Origin: Actinomycetospora lutea
Lineage (GTDB): Bacteria; Actinomycetota; Actinomycetes; Mycobacteriales; Pseudonocardiaceae
Direction: 5' to 3'
DNA: 64,000 nucleotides
NCBI RefSeq assembly: GCF_028737205.1
Contig: NZ_JAQZAL010000008.1
Location: 124,001 to 188,000 of the forward strand
Shown here: one piece after another, positions 30,400 to 39,341 of the stretch
Layout: the number at the start of each line of letters is the position of its first letter
Position numbering within the stretch: the stretch's first letter is position 1
The notes under the pieces: generated by a model
Told to the model about the DNA's origin: nothing
What the model saw: only the letters and a program-made list of their open reading frames with translations
The model's database searches: none
Position numbers and translations under genes: made by a program

Positions 30400-32936
30400 T
30401 CCCGCCCGACGACGTCGACTCCGCGCGCTTCGAACGTCTCGCGGTGGCGGCGCGGGACGCCGCCGGGGACGGGGACCCGGCCGAGACCTGGCGGCGGTGC
30501 GACGAGGCGCTGGACCTGTGGCGCGGCCCGCCCTACGAGGTCGTCGCGCACGCCACGGCCACCGCCGCGGTCGTCGCCCGCCTCGCCGAGCTGCGCGGCC
30601 AGGTCGCCGAGCGCCGCCTCGACGCGCTGCTCGCCCTCGGCCATCCCGACCGCGTCCTGCTCGACCTCGAACCGCTCCAGCGCGACCACCCGTTCCGCGA
30701 GCCGCTCTGGGCCCGGCGGATGGCCGCGCTGGACGCCCTCGGCCGCACCGAGGAGGCCCTCGCGACCTTCCACCGGGCCCGGACCCTGCTCTGCGACGAG
30801 CTCGGCCTCGAGCCCGGGCGCGAGCTGCAGGAGCAGCAGCGCGCGGTGATGACCCGCGATCCCGCACCGGCCGTCCCGATCGCCCCGAGCGCCCCCGTCC
30901 ACCTGCCCGCCCGGCCCGGGCCCCTCGTCGGCCGGGAGCGGGAGCTCGGCGAGATCGCCGACGTGCTCGCCACGTCGCCGCTGACGACCATCACCGGGCC
31001 CGGCGGGTGCGGCAAGACGCGGCTGGCGATCCAGTCGGCCCGCGACGGCGTGTCCCGGTTCCCGGACGGGATCTGGTTCGTCGACCTCACCGAGGTCCTC
31101 GCGGGCGGCGCCGTCGCGGACATGGTGGTCACCCGGCTGGGGCTGCTGCCCGGCGGCAGCGGCCCCACCGCCGCCCTGCGGGCCTTCGTGCGCGACCGCC
31201 GGGCGCTGGTGGTGCTCGACAACTGCGAGCACGTGATCGACGAGGTGGCCGCGCTCGTCGAGGAACTCCTCACCGAGGAGCCGCGGACCACGCTGCTCGC
31301 GACCAGCCGGGAGCCGCTCGACGTCGAGGGGGAGGTCGTCCGTCTGCTCGGCCCGCTCGCCCTGACCCCCGGGCCCGCCGGCCCGTCCCCGGCGGCCGAG
31401 CTGTTCCTCGCCCGGGCCCGCGGACGGGTGGACGACCTCCCGCTGATCGAACGCATCTGCGCCGGCGTCGACGGGCTGCCGCTGGCCGTCGAGCTGGCGG
31501 CGGCGCGGACCCGGTCGTTCACGCCGGCCGAGATCGCCGAGCAGGTCGCGAGCGATCCGGGAGGGCTCGGCCGCGTCGGGCGCGGGCCGGCCGACCACCG
31601 CCGCACCGTCCGCGAGGCCATCGAGTGGAGCCACCGGCTGCTCGACACCGACGAACGGACCGTGCACCGCGCCCTCTCGGTGCTCCCGGGGCCCTTCACG
31701 CTGCCCGCGGCCGCCGCGGTCGTCGGCCCGGCCCTCGACGTCGCCGACGTCCCGACGCTGCTCGCCCGCCTCGCGCACCGGTCCCTGCTCTCCGCCACGC
31801 CGCCCGACCGTCCGGGGCGGCCCACCGTGTTCCGCCAGCTCGACACGGTGCGTGCCCACGGCCGGCACCACCTGGCCGCGTCGGGCGAGGAGGCACGCAC
31901 CCTCGCGCGGCGGGACGCCTGGGTCCGCGGCGTGCTCGCGGCGCGGCCCCGCCTCGGACGGGCCGAGGAGGCCGACTGGTACGACCTGCTCGAGGAGAAC
32001 TGGCCGGTCGTGCGGGCGACGCTGGACGACCTCCTCGTGGACGACCCGGACCCCGGCTCGCTGCGCCTCGGCGCGGAGCTGCTGTGGTTCGGCTACTACC
32101 GCACGCGCGTGCACGAGGTCAGCCGGTGGCTCGAGCGGGCCGTCCGGTCGGCGGGGACCGACGCGGACGGGCTCACCGTCCGGCTCGTCCGCGCGGGCGC
32201 CCGCATCCTGCTCGGCGACCTCGAGGGCGGCGGCCCGCTGCTCCGCGACGTCCTGCCGCTGCTCGACACCCTCGACCTCGCCGTCGAGGGGCGCGAGGGG
32301 CTCCGGGCCCTGGTCGAGGTCGGCGTGGGCGCCGTCGGCTCCGCCTGGACGCACAACGCCTACGACCTCGTCGCCCGTGGGTGCGTGAGCCTCTCCCGGG
32401 TGGCCGCCGCCCTCGGCGAGCCCGACCTCGACCTGGTGCTCGACGCGATGGCGTGCGCCGAAGGGCTCGGGAGCACCGATCACCGCGAGCTCGCCGACCT
32501 CGCCGAGCGGGCCACCGCGATCCACGACCGGGCCGTCGGCCGGGACCACATCTGCGCGACCTGGGTCGTCAGCGCGGTCAACAACATCGTGGCCCAGCTG
32601 CTCGAGGATCCGGAGGCGGGCATCCCGTGGACCGAGCGGCTGATCGTGAGCCAGAGCCGCCTGGGCACCGGCGGCACCGGGGTCTACGTCGAGGCGATGG
32701 CGAACCTCCTGGTGATGCGCGGCGAGCTCGCCGAGGCCGTCACCTGGTTCTCCTGCGCCTACGCCCAGACCCGGCGCGCCGGCATGGTCTGGCCGGCGCG
32801 CCCGCACACCCAGGCCCTCATCGACCGCGCGAGCGCGGGCCTGACCCCGGACGCCCACCGCACCGCGTGGCAGGAGGGCGCTCCCCTGTCCACGACCGAG
32901 ATCATGGCCCGCCGGACGAGGAGCCTGGTCTGCTGA
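30396..32936 (+). CDS. AfsR/SARP-type regulator, BTAD + NB-ARC ATPase part (split)
   Basis: 846 aa counted from GTG 30396. It begins inside the BTAD domain (VIPPDDVDSARFERL to about residue 155). An NB-ARC/STAND ATPase follows with P-loop GPGGCGKT at 201-208, Walker B LVVLDNCEHV, and ATSREPLDV and GLPLAVELAAA sensor motifs, then a helical TPR-like C-terminus. Intact family members control secondary metabolism. The DNA-binding domain is encoded in another frame just upstream, so this is a frameshifted gene, a slippage-controlled gene or a true split. Confidence 0.8.
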   Translation: MIPPDDVDSARFERLAVAARDAAGDGDPAETWRRCDEALDLWRGPPYEVVAHATATAAVVARLAELRGQVAERRLDALLALGHPDRVLLDLEPLQRDHPFREPLWARRMAALDALGRTEEALATFHRARTLLCDELGLEPGRELQEQQRAVMTRDPAPAVPIAPSAPVHLPARPGPLVGRERELGEIADVLATSPLTTITGPGGCGKTRLAIQSARDGVSRFPDGIWFVDLTEVLAGGAVADMVVTRLGLLPGGSGPTAALRAFVRDRRALVVLDNCEHVIDEVAALVEELLTEEPRTTLLATSREPLDVEGEVVRLLGPLALTPGPAGPSPAAELFLARARGRVDDLPLIERICAGVDGLPLAVELAAARTRSFTPAEIAEQVASDPGGLGRVGRGPADHRRTVREAIEWSHRLLDTDERTVHRALSVLPGPFTLPAAAAVVGPALDVADVPTLLARLAHRSLLSATPPDRPGRPTVFRQLDTVRAHGRHHLAASGEEARTLARRDAWVRGVLAARPRLGRAEEADWYDLLEENWPVVRATLDDLLVDDPDPGSLRLGAELLWFGYYRTRVHEVSRWLERAVRSAGTDADGLTVRLVRAGARILLGDLEGGGPLLRDVLPLLDTLDLAVEGREGLRALVEVGVGAVGSAWTHNAYDLVARGCVSLSRVAAALGEPDLDLVLDAMACAEGLGSTDHRELADLAERATAIHDRAVGRDHICATWVVSAVNNIVAQLLEDPEAGIPWTERLIVSQSRLGTGGTGVYVEAMANLLVMRGELAEAVTWFSCAYAQTRRAGMVWPARPHTQALIDRASAGLTPDAHRTAWQEGAPLSTTEIMARRTRSLVC

Positions 32937-32975
32937 CGACGGTCGGCGTCTGCTCGTCGCGGACCCGCGTGTGGA

Positions 32976-34721
32976 TCAGCGGCCGAGCTCGGCGACGACG
33001 TCGTCCAGCGGGACCTCGCGGCGCTCGCCGGAGGCGCGGTCGGTGACCTCGACGACGCCGTTCGCCAGCCCGCGCCCGACGGTGACCGTGGTCGGCATGC
33101 CGAGCAGCTCGGCGTCGGCGAACTTGACGCCCGGCGAGGCCTTGCGGTCGTCGAGCAGGACGTCCAGCCCCGCGGCGGCGAGCCCGTCGGCGATGCCCGT
33201 CGCCGCCTCGGCCTGGGCGGGGTCCTTGCCGGCGATGACGATGTGCACCGCGTACGGCGCCACCTCGGCCGGCCACACCAGGCCCTTGGCGTCGGCGTGC
33301 TGCTCGGTGATCGCGGCGACCGCGCGCGTCACGCCGACGCCGTAGGAGCCCATCGTGACGGTGGCGGGCTTGCCGTCGGCGCCCAGCGCGGTCAGCCCCA
33401 GCGCCTCGGCGTACTTGCGCCCGAGCTGGAAGATGTGGCCCATCTCGATGCCCCGAGCGGCGACCAGGGGCCCGCCGCCGTCGGGCGACGGGTCGCCCTC
33501 GCGGACCTCGGCGGCCTCGATCGTCCCGTCGGGGGTGAAGTCGCGGCCCGCGACGAGGTCGACGACGTGCCGGCCGTCCTCGTCGGCACCGGTGACCCAG
33601 GCCGTCCCGGTGACGATGCGGGGGTCGACGAGGTAGCGCACGCCGTTCTTGGCGAGCCCCACCGGACCGATGTAGCCCTTGGTCAGGAAGCGGTTCGCGG
33701 CGAAGTCGGCGTCCTCGAGCAGCGCGACCTCGGCGGGCGCGAGCGCCGCCTCGAGGCGCTTCATGTCGACCTCGCGGTCGCCGGGGACACCGACGCCGAG
33801 CAGCGTCCACTCGCTCGCTCCGGGCAGCCGGGTCTTGACCATGACGTTCTTCAGGGTGTCGGCGGCGGTGAACGTGCGACCCAGGCCCAGGGTGTTGACG
33901 TGGTCGACGAGCGTCTCGATCGTCGGCGTGTCCGGGGTGTCGTACACGACGGCCTCGGGCTTGTCCTCGACCGGCTGCTCGGGCGGCGCGGGCGTCGTCA
34001 CGGCCTCGACGTTGGCGGCGAAGCCGGTCGCGGGGCAGCGCACGTAGGTGTCCTCGCCGGCGTCGCAGGGGGCGAGGAACTCCTCGGAGGCCGAGCCGCC
34101 CATGGCGCCCGACATCGCCGAGACGATCTGCACCTCGAGCCCGAGGCGCGCGAAGATCCGCTGGTAGGCCTCGCGGTGCTTCGCGTAGGACTCGCGCAGG
34201 CCCTCGTCGGTGAGGTCGAACGAGTACGAGTCCTTCATGACGAACTCGCGTCCGCGCAGGATGCCCGCGCGCGGGCGCTCCTCGTCGCGGTACTTGTTCT
34301 GGACCTGGTAGAGCGTCACCGGGAAGTCGCGGTAGGAGCTGGTCTCCCCCTTGACCATGAGGGTGAACAGCTCCTCGTGCGTGGGCCCGAGCAGGTAGTC
34401 GGCCTTCTTGCGGTCCTTGAGGCGGAACAGCGTGTCGCCGTACTCGGTCCAGCGGCCGGTCGCCTCGTAGGGCTCGCGGGGCAGCAGGGCCGGGAAGTGC
34501 ACCTCCTGGCCGCCGATCGCGTCCATCTCGTCGCGGATGATCTTCTCGACGCGGCGCAGGACCTTCATGCCCAGCGGCAGCCACGAGTAGATGCCCGGCG
34601 CGACCCGGCGGACGTAGCCCGCGCGCACGAGGAGCTTGTGGCTGATCACCTCGGCGTCGGCCGGGTCCTCGCGCAGCGTGCGCAGGAACAGACCGGACAT
34701 GCGCGTGACCCCTCGTGCCAT
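32976..34721 (-). CDS. proS: Prolyl-tRNA synthetase
   Basis: 581 aa, bacterial-type class II enzyme with the inserted editing domain. Motif 1 lies in the N-terminal region around [17 protein letters not shown], motif 2 is [18 protein letters not shown], the editing (INS) domain spans about 220-400, and motif 3 is [18 protein letters not shown] 34721 follows TAGGCT by 6 nt on the minus strand, a leaderless start; the internal MSGLFLRT (34700) is less likely. It converges with the SARP regulator. Confidence 0.96.
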   Translation of the reverse strand: MARGVTRMSGLFLRTLREDPADAEVISHKLLVRAGYVRRVAPGIYSWLPLGMKVLRRVEKIIRDEMDAIGGQEVHFPALLPREPYEATGRWTEYGDTLFRLKDRKKADYLLGPTHEELFTLMVKGETSSYRDFPVTLYQVQNKYRDEERPRAGILRGREFVMKDSYSFDLTDEGLRESYAKHREAYQRIFARLGLEVQIVSAMSGAMGGSASEEFLAPCDAGEDTYVRCPATGFAANVEAVTTPAPPEQPVEDKPEAVVYDTPDTPTIETLVDHVNTLGLGRTFTAADTLKNVMVKTRLPGASEWTLLGVGVPGDREVDMKRLEAALAPAEVALLEDADFAANRFLTKGYIGPVGLAKNGVRYLVDPRIVTGTAWVTGADEDGRHVVDLVAGRDFTPDGTIEAAEVREGDPSPDGGGPLVAARGIEMGHIFQLGRKYAEALGLTALGADGKPATVTMGSYGVGVTRAVAAITEQHADAKGLVWPAEVAPYAVHIVIAGKDPAQAEAATGIADGLAAAGLDVLLDDRKASPGVKFADAELLGMPTTVTVGRGLANGVVEVTDRASGERREVPLDDVVAELGR

Positions 34722-34727
34722 GTTCCG

Positions 34728-34733
34728 AGCCTA
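34728..34733 (-). promoter_or_regulatory. -10 box of proS
   Basis: TAGGCT (minus strand) six nt before the ATG at 34721; the mRNA is probably leaderless. Confidence 0.6.
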
Positions 34734-34772
34734 ACGACGGGCGTGGAGCGGATTGCGCCTACCGTGCTCCGC

Positions 34773-34864
34773 GTGGACCCCGACCGGGCCCGCAGGCTCG
34801 GCGCCGACGAACCCCCCTCCGGGTGGGGCTTCCGGGAGGGCCGGTCCCGCTCGCCCGGGCGGCG
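34773..34864 (+). pseudogene. Possible remnant of a plus-strand gene start
   Basis: TACCGT (34760-34765) lies 7 nt before GTG 34773, the same leaderless signature as the real genes here. The following codons (VDPDRARRLGADEPPS...) have strongly G/C third positions. The frame then runs antisense through the SorC gene, so no intact gene fits. It may be the stub of a deleted gene; no homology is recognised. Confidence 0.25.
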
Positions 34865-35845
34865 CTACGACCCCGCGCGGCGCTCGACGACCTGGCCGGG
34901 CCGAGCCGTCTCCCGGAGCGCCGTGGTGGTGGCCGCGTCGGTGACGAGCGTGCTCGCCAGCCCCGAGCGCAGCAGCGCGTCGGCGGCCCGGGCCCGCGCG
35001 GGCTCGGAGACCAGCACGATCACCTCCGGCACCGCCCGCAGCGCCGCCTCGTCGATGGCGAGCACGCGGCGCGCGAGGTCGACGTCGAGCACCCGGCCGT
35101 CGGCGTCGAACGGGAGCGCCACCACCTCGCCGACCACGCCGCGCTCCCCCAGCGCGGTGCGCTCCTCCTCGTCCAGGACGTCGTGGACGGTGGAGTGCTC
35201 CGGGCTCCAGGCGCCGACGGAGATCACCGCGACCGTCAGGTCGGCGAAGCGGCCGAACGCGTCCGCGACCCCCGGTTGCTCCCGCAGCGTCCGCGCGGTC
35301 TGGTCGTCGGGCAGCACCAGCGGGGCGTAGATCGGGAAGGTCGGTCCCCCGCACAGCGCGCCGACGCGCGCGACCGTCTCCGCCGACGTGTCCGACCGCC
35401 AGGGCAGCGAGTAGGCGCCGCAGAGCTGCACGACCGTGCACGGCGGCAGGGACGTCAGCGCGTCGACCGCCTCGTTGATCGTCCGCGACCACGCGAGCCC
35501 GAGGACGTCGTCGGGACCCACGATCTCGGTGAGCAGCTCCGCGGTGAGGCTGGCGACCCGGGGCCGGCCTGCTCCGGGGGCGACTAGGGCCCGGCGCAGG
35601 CCGTAGGCCGCCGCGAGCTCCTCGGAGGCCCGGTGGTCGAGGTCGTCGCCCGCGGTGACCTCGATGCGCACGAGGCCCTGCTCCTGCGCCGCGTCGAGCA
35701 GGCGAGCCACCGCGAAGCGGCTCATGCCGAGCTCCCGGGCGATCTCGACCTTGGTGCGTCCGAGCACGTGGAAGCGGTGGGCCGCCCCGGCCGCGAGCAG
35801 GCGGCGACCGGGCCCCCAGGCAACGCCGTCGGCGCCAACGCTCAT
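34865..35845 (-). CDS. SorC/DeoR family sugar-binding transcriptional regulator
   Basis: 326 aa. An N-terminal HTH (about 30-53, TKVEIARELGMSRFAVARLL) is joined to a SorC-type effector domain with LGLAWSRTINEAVDAL, TVVQLCGAYS and VGEVVALPFDADGRVLD, related to phosphosugar-binding CggR and DeoR. It is divergent from a cupin gene across 155 bp. ATG 35845 lies in a 12-bp palindrome and has TAGGAT six nt upstream, suggesting leaderless, autoregulated expression. Confidence 0.88.
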   Translation of the reverse strand: MSVGADGVAWGPGRRLLAAGAAHRFHVLGRTKVEIARELGMSRFAVARLLDAAQEQGLVRIEVTAGDDLDHRASEELAAAYGLRRALVAPGAGRPRVASLTAELLTEIVGPDDVLGLAWSRTINEAVDALTSLPPCTVVQLCGAYSLPWRSDTSAETVARVGALCGGPTFPIYAPLVLPDDQTARTLREQPGVADAFGRFADLTVAVISVGAWSPEHSTVHDVLDEEERTALGERGVVGEVVALPFDADGRVLDVDLARRVLAIDEAALRAVPEVIVLVSEPARARAADALLRSGLASTLVTDAATTTALRETARPGQVVERRAGS

Positions 35846-35857
35846 ATGAGCATCCTA
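35840..35857 (-). promoter_or_regulatory. SorC gene -10 box overlapping a start-codon palindrome
   Basis: GCTCATATGAGC (35840-35851) is a perfect 12-bp palindrome containing the start codon. It is followed on the minus strand by TAGGAT (35857-35852), 6 nt from the ATG. The palindrome would cover about +1 to +9 and could be an autoregulatory operator. Confidence 0.5.
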
Positions 35858-35874
35858 GAGTCTCGGCCAGGTCC

Positions 35875-35904
35875 TTGACGAGGTTGATACTAACGTTCTG
35901 TACT
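35875..35904 (+). promoter_or_regulatory. Candidate promoter of the cupin gene
   Basis: TTGACG (35875-35880), 18-bp spacer, TGTACT (35899-35904) on the plus strand. The spacer holds TTGATACTAACGTTC, an AT-richer stretch where SorC may bind. It leaves a leader of about 90 nt before ATG 36001. Confidence 0.35.
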
Positions 35905-36000
35905 GCAGTGCGAATAGCCCAGTGGCTGCTCAGGTGAGCCTGCGTCCGAGACTCGTCTCCGGAGGCCGCTCATCTGGGCGGCCCGTCGAGGAGGAGACGC

Positions 36001-36369
36001 ATGAGCACCACCGCTCCGGGCCCCACGTCGACCACCGGGAGCGGGCTCGCCCTCGATGCGGTCGACGCGCACCTGGTGGTGGGTCCGGACGACGGCTACG
36101 GCGGCGTCTCGCTGGTGCGGATCTCGCTGGCCCCGCACGCCCGCACCGAGCCGCGGCGCTACGACGACGCGGACCGGCTCGTGATCGTCCTGGACGGCCA
36201 CACCCGCGTCGAGGTCGAGGGCCGTCCGGCCGTCACGCTCGGACCGAACGAGGTCCTCCACGTGCCGCGGGACACCTGGCACCGCGTCGAGGCGCTCGGC
36301 GGGACGTCGGACCAGCTGGGGCTCGGCGCGGCGGAGCTGCTCGTGCTCGCCGCGGACCCTCAGCGGTAG
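36001..36369 (+). CDS. Small cupin domain protein
   Basis: 122 aa, a single double-stranded beta-helix. The second cupin motif is recognisable in VLHVPRDTWHRVEAL; the first is degenerate (DADRLVIVLDGHTRVEVEG), lacking the usual H-x-H, so metal binding is uncertain. GAGGAG lies before ATG 36001. It is divergent from the SorC regulator, probably its target. Its end overlaps the convergent repeat-protein gene by 10 bp. Confidence 0.75.
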   Translation: MSTTAPGPTSTTGSGLALDAVDAHLVVGPDDGYGGVSLVRISLAPHARTEPRRYDDADRLVIVLDGHTRVEVEGRPAVTLGPNEVLHVPRDTWHRVEALGGTSDQLGLGAAELLVLAADPQR

Positions 36370-37775
36370 AGCACGACGTCCGGCGCCGGTGGGGTCGCGA
36401 GGACCTCGCGGGCGCCCGGCCCGCCGAGCGGCAGGACGGTCCCGCGCAGGGCCGGCGGCCCCGCCTCGCCGATGGCCACGACGGCGAGCTCGGCCGGCAC
36501 GGCGGAGATCGGGCCCGTGACCACCAGGAGCTTCTGGGGCAGGTCGGCCGACCGGACCACGTCGGCGAGCCAGCCCGTCACGGCGCCCAGCTCCTCGGGC
36601 GGCAGGGGCATCGCCGTGTCGAGGGCGAGACCCACGTCGGGCTCGCGCAGCAGGCGCTCCCACGGCGCGACGGCCTCGACCACGCGGGTCGGGCCGGTCG
36701 GGACGGCGAGCACGAGCAGCTGACGGTGCGCGCGGGTCAGGGCGAGCTGCTGCCACGCGGCGCCACCACGCCCCCCGTCCGCGACCGGTAGCTCGACCGC
36801 CGGCAGCGCGTCCCGGTCGCTGGTGCCGAACGCCGTCGCGGTGGCCTCGACCCGGTCGGCCGTCTCCTCCGCGGACACCCCGGGGGTCGCCCGCAGCACG
36901 ACCACCCGGTGTTCGGGCGCGATCGTCGTCCCGCCCCGGGGCAGCTCCTGGCGCGGCGCCGGCGCCGCGGCCAGGTCCGCCCCCGCGGCCGACGCCGCGG
37001 CCACCGGTGTCGTGGGGTCGTCGGCCGGGACCACGACCGAGCCGCCGCCCAACGCCGTCACGACGGCGAGCGCGAGCGCGATCAGTCGCGGCACGATCCA
37101 CACCGCGGCCACCGCCAGCAGCGCGACCAGGAAGATCAGGAGAACGCGCCGGCGACGACGCCGCCGGTCCGCCTTCGCGGCCTTGCGCGCGGCCTCGTCG
37201 CGCGTCGCGGCCGCGCGCGCCACCGACGGCGACACCGCCTCGCCGGGCAACGTCGCGACACGTTCCTGCTCGGCCTTTTCCCGCGCCTCGCGCTCGGCCT
37301 CTTCGCGGGCTTCCTGCTCGGCTCGTTCGCGGGCTTCGCGCTCGGCTCGTTCGCGGGCTTCGCGCTCGGCCTGTTCGCGGGCTTCGCGCTCGGCCTGTTC
37401 GCGGGCTTCGCGCTCGGCGTGTTCGCGGGCTTCGCGCTCGGCGTGTTCGCGGGCTTCGCGCTCGGCGTGTTCGCGGGCTTCGCGCTCGGCGTGTTCGCGG
37501 GCTTCGCGCTCGGCCTGTTCGCGAGCTTCGCGCTCGGCCTGTTCGCGGGCTTCCTGCTCGGCCTGCTCGCGGGCTTCCTGCTCGGCCTGCTCGCGCGATT
37601 CGCGGTCGGCGTGCTCGCGCGCTTGACGCTCAGCTTGCTCGCGCGTCGGGCGCTCGGTGTCATCGGGTGAGTCGCGCGGGGCCGGCGCGAGGGTCACCTC
37701 GTCCGGTCCGCCCCACACGTCCTCGGCGTCGATCTCGGCGTCGGTGCGACGCCACCACCGGGTGCCCGCCACCAC
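36360..37775 (-). CDS. Membrane protein with 16 charged octapeptide repeats
   Basis: 471 aa. The order is: a short N-terminus; residues 45-172 as sixteen tandem octads of the form R-E-[QHR]-A-E-[RQ]-E-A; a basic run (DRRRRRRR); one membrane segment (about 211-243); and an extracytoplasmic domain of ~225 residues without a recognised fold. The alternating acidic/basic octad pattern predicts a long single alpha-helix or coiled coil of about 19 nm on the cytoplasmic side. I chose GTG 37775 because GGGAGG lies 7 nt upstream. The function is unknown. Confidence 0.8.
   Translation of the reverse strand: MVAGTRWWRRTDAEIDAEDVWGGPDEVTLAPAPRDSPDDTERPTREQAERQAREHADRESREQAEQEAREQAEQEAREQAEREAREQAEREAREHAEREAREHAEREAREHAEREAREHAEREAREQAEREAREQAEREARERAEREARERAEQEAREEAEREAREKAEQERVATLPGEAVSPSVARAAATRDEAARKAAKADRRRRRRRVLLIFLVALLAVAAVWIVPRLIALALAVVTALGGGSVVVPADDPTTPVAAASAAGADLAAAPAPRQELPRGGTTIAPEHRVVVLRATPGVSAEETADRVEATATAFGTSDRDALPAVELPVADGGRGGAAWQQLALTRAHRQLLVLAVPTGPTRVVEAVAPWERLLREPDVGLALDTAMPLPPEELGAVTGWLADVVRSADLPQKLLVVTGPISAVPAELAVVAIGEAGPPALRGTVLPLGGPGAREVLATPPAPDVVLYR
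37260..37643 (-). repeat. Sixteen tandem 24-bp repeats
   Basis: Period-24 DNA repeat (plus-strand unit similar to TTCGCGGGCTTCGCGCTCGG plus 4 nt) encoding the REQAEREA octads. Copies in the middle are nearly identical at DNA level, implying recent expansion or gene conversion. Confidence 0.9.
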
Positions 37776-37988
37776 GAGGCCACCTCCCCTCCGCCGCCGC
37801 CAGACACTCGGCCTCCCACGGCGCCCCGGCCCACGGTAGGGGGACGTTCGACGAGATCCGGCGCGCCGCGCCATGACACGCGGAGAGGTGTTCGACGCGC
37901 CACGCCCACGACCGGGCAGAGACCACGCAGCCTCGGCGACGCGGGGACACACCACCCGCGACGCGGACGCGCCGGGGAGCGATACACC

Positions 37989-39341
37989 TCAGGTGGGGAT
38001 GCGTGGTCGTCCGCCGGGTCGGGGTCGTTGGTCGGGGTCGAGGATCCAGGGTGGGGTGAACCAGGGTCGGCCCTGGTTCATATGGATGGTCCAGTGCCCG
38101 TGGTGGATCAGGTGGTGGTGGTAGCGGCAGAGCAGGCACATGTTCTGCAGGCAGGTGTCGCCGCCGTCGAGCCAGGCCTGGATGTGGTGGGCCTGGCAGC
38201 GCCGGGGTGGGCGGGTGCAGCCGGGGAACGCGCAGCCACCGTCGCGCAGGGTGAGCGCGCGGCGCAGGGCGTCGGGGGCGGTGCGTCGGCGGCGCCCGAC
38301 GTCGAGGGGCTCGGACGCGCTGCCCAGGACGACCGGGACGATGTCGGCGTCGCAGGCCCAGCGGCGCACGGTGCCGGGGTGGACCCGCAGCCCGGACTCC
38401 AGCACCCCGTAGCCGCCCTGGTCGGTCAGCGCCTGGCGCAGCCACCGGTGATCGATGGTGATCGTGAGCAACGCCCGCCCCGGGCGCTCGGGCACCGACC
38501 GGCGCTGAGCCGACCCGGCCGGCTCGGCCGGTTCGGGGCGGCGCGGCTCGGGGAGCAAGGCTTCCTCGGGCTCGGGCTCGGAGTCGACGTCGGGTTCGGG
38601 TCGGGTGCTGGTGGCCGCGCTGATCGAGTGGGCGTCGCCGACGAGGTCTTTGAGGGCCTCGATGCGGCGCAGGGCGAGGTCGCGGGTGTCGTCGGGCCCG
38701 TACGGGGCGGCGAGGTCGTCGATCACCCCCAGGAAGGCCTCGCCGTCGACGGGGTCGGACATCCGCCCGCGGAACAGCAGCGCCCCGTGGCGACGGCGGG
38801 TGACCAGCAGTTCGTCGTCTCGCCCGGCGTTCTCCTCGAGCGGTTGCTCACCGTCGGGGTCGAGGTGGGCCAGCAGCCGGTCGGCGACCGCCTGCAGCCC
38901 GCGCGGGCCCAGCCGGGTCGCCTCGTCGGCCAGGCGGCGTTCGGCCTCCAGCCACTGCTCGAGCGGCAGGCCCTCGACCCGGTCCAGGCGGCGCATCGCG
39001 GCCCGGATGATCGCCAGGTGGGCCGGGCCGATCTCCCCGCCCGCGGCGACCGTGGCGGTGCAGGCCAGCCGCGCGGGCAGCACTTCCCCGGTGAGCGAAC
39101 GGCGGAGGCACAGGTCGCGGGCCTCGCCGACCAGCCGCCTGGCCTCGACCGCGGTGATGAGCCACAGCTCTTCGAGCAGCCGCTCGGTCGACCGGTCCCC
39201 GGTGGCCTCGGCCAGCTTGCCCTGGTCGATCTCGGCGACCTGCTCCAGGCGCCGATAGGCCTCGCGGCGGCGGGTGATCTCGCCGAGGCGGGCGCGGCCC
39301 AGCACGTCCCGCTCCACCGGCCCGAGCACCCGTTCGCTCAT
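37989..39341 (-). CDS. DUF222 / HNH endonuclease domain protein
   Basis: 450 aa. The helical DUF222 domain spans about 30-270, followed by an acidic Pro-rich linker. The C-terminal HNH module has CAFPGC, a C-x2-HHIQAWLDGGDT core, N, LC-x2-HH and a final H. This is the '13E12-repeat' family, multicopy in many actinobacteria and of unclear function, possibly linked to mobile DNA. ATG 39341 follows TAGAAT (39354-39349) by 7 nt. Confidence 0.9.
   Translation of the reverse strand: MSERVLGPVERDVLGRARLGEITRRREAYRRLEQVAEIDQGKLAEATGDRSTERLLEELWLITAVEARRLVGEARDLCLRRSLTGEVLPARLACTATVAAGGEIGPAHLAIIRAAMRRLDRVEGLPLEQWLEAERRLADEATRLGPRGLQAVADRLLAHLDPDGEQPLEENAGRDDELLVTRRRHGALLFRGRMSDPVDGEAFLGVIDDLAAPYGPDDTRDLALRRIEALKDLVGDAHSISAATSTRPEPDVDSEPEPEEALLPEPRRPEPAEPAGSAQRRSVPERPGRALLTITIDHRWLRQALTDQGGYGVLESGLRVHPGTVRRWACDADIVPVVLGSASEPLDVGRRRRTAPDALRRALTLRDGGCAFPGCTRPPRRCQAHHIQAWLDGGDTCLQNMCLLCRYHHHLIHHGHWTIHMNQGRPWFTPPWILDPDQRPRPGGRPRIPT

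Noticed and set aside
37260-37643. Regular 24-bp repeats that could suggest a CRISPR array
   Set aside because: There are no unique spacers, the repeats are directly tandem and encode protein octads, and no cas genes are present.
36823-37670. Long open plus-strand frames full of Ser-Arg-Ala or Phe-Ala-Gly repeats
   Set aside because: They are the opposite strand of the octad-repeat gene; the minus-strand frame has the ribosome binding site, membrane helix and sensible composition.
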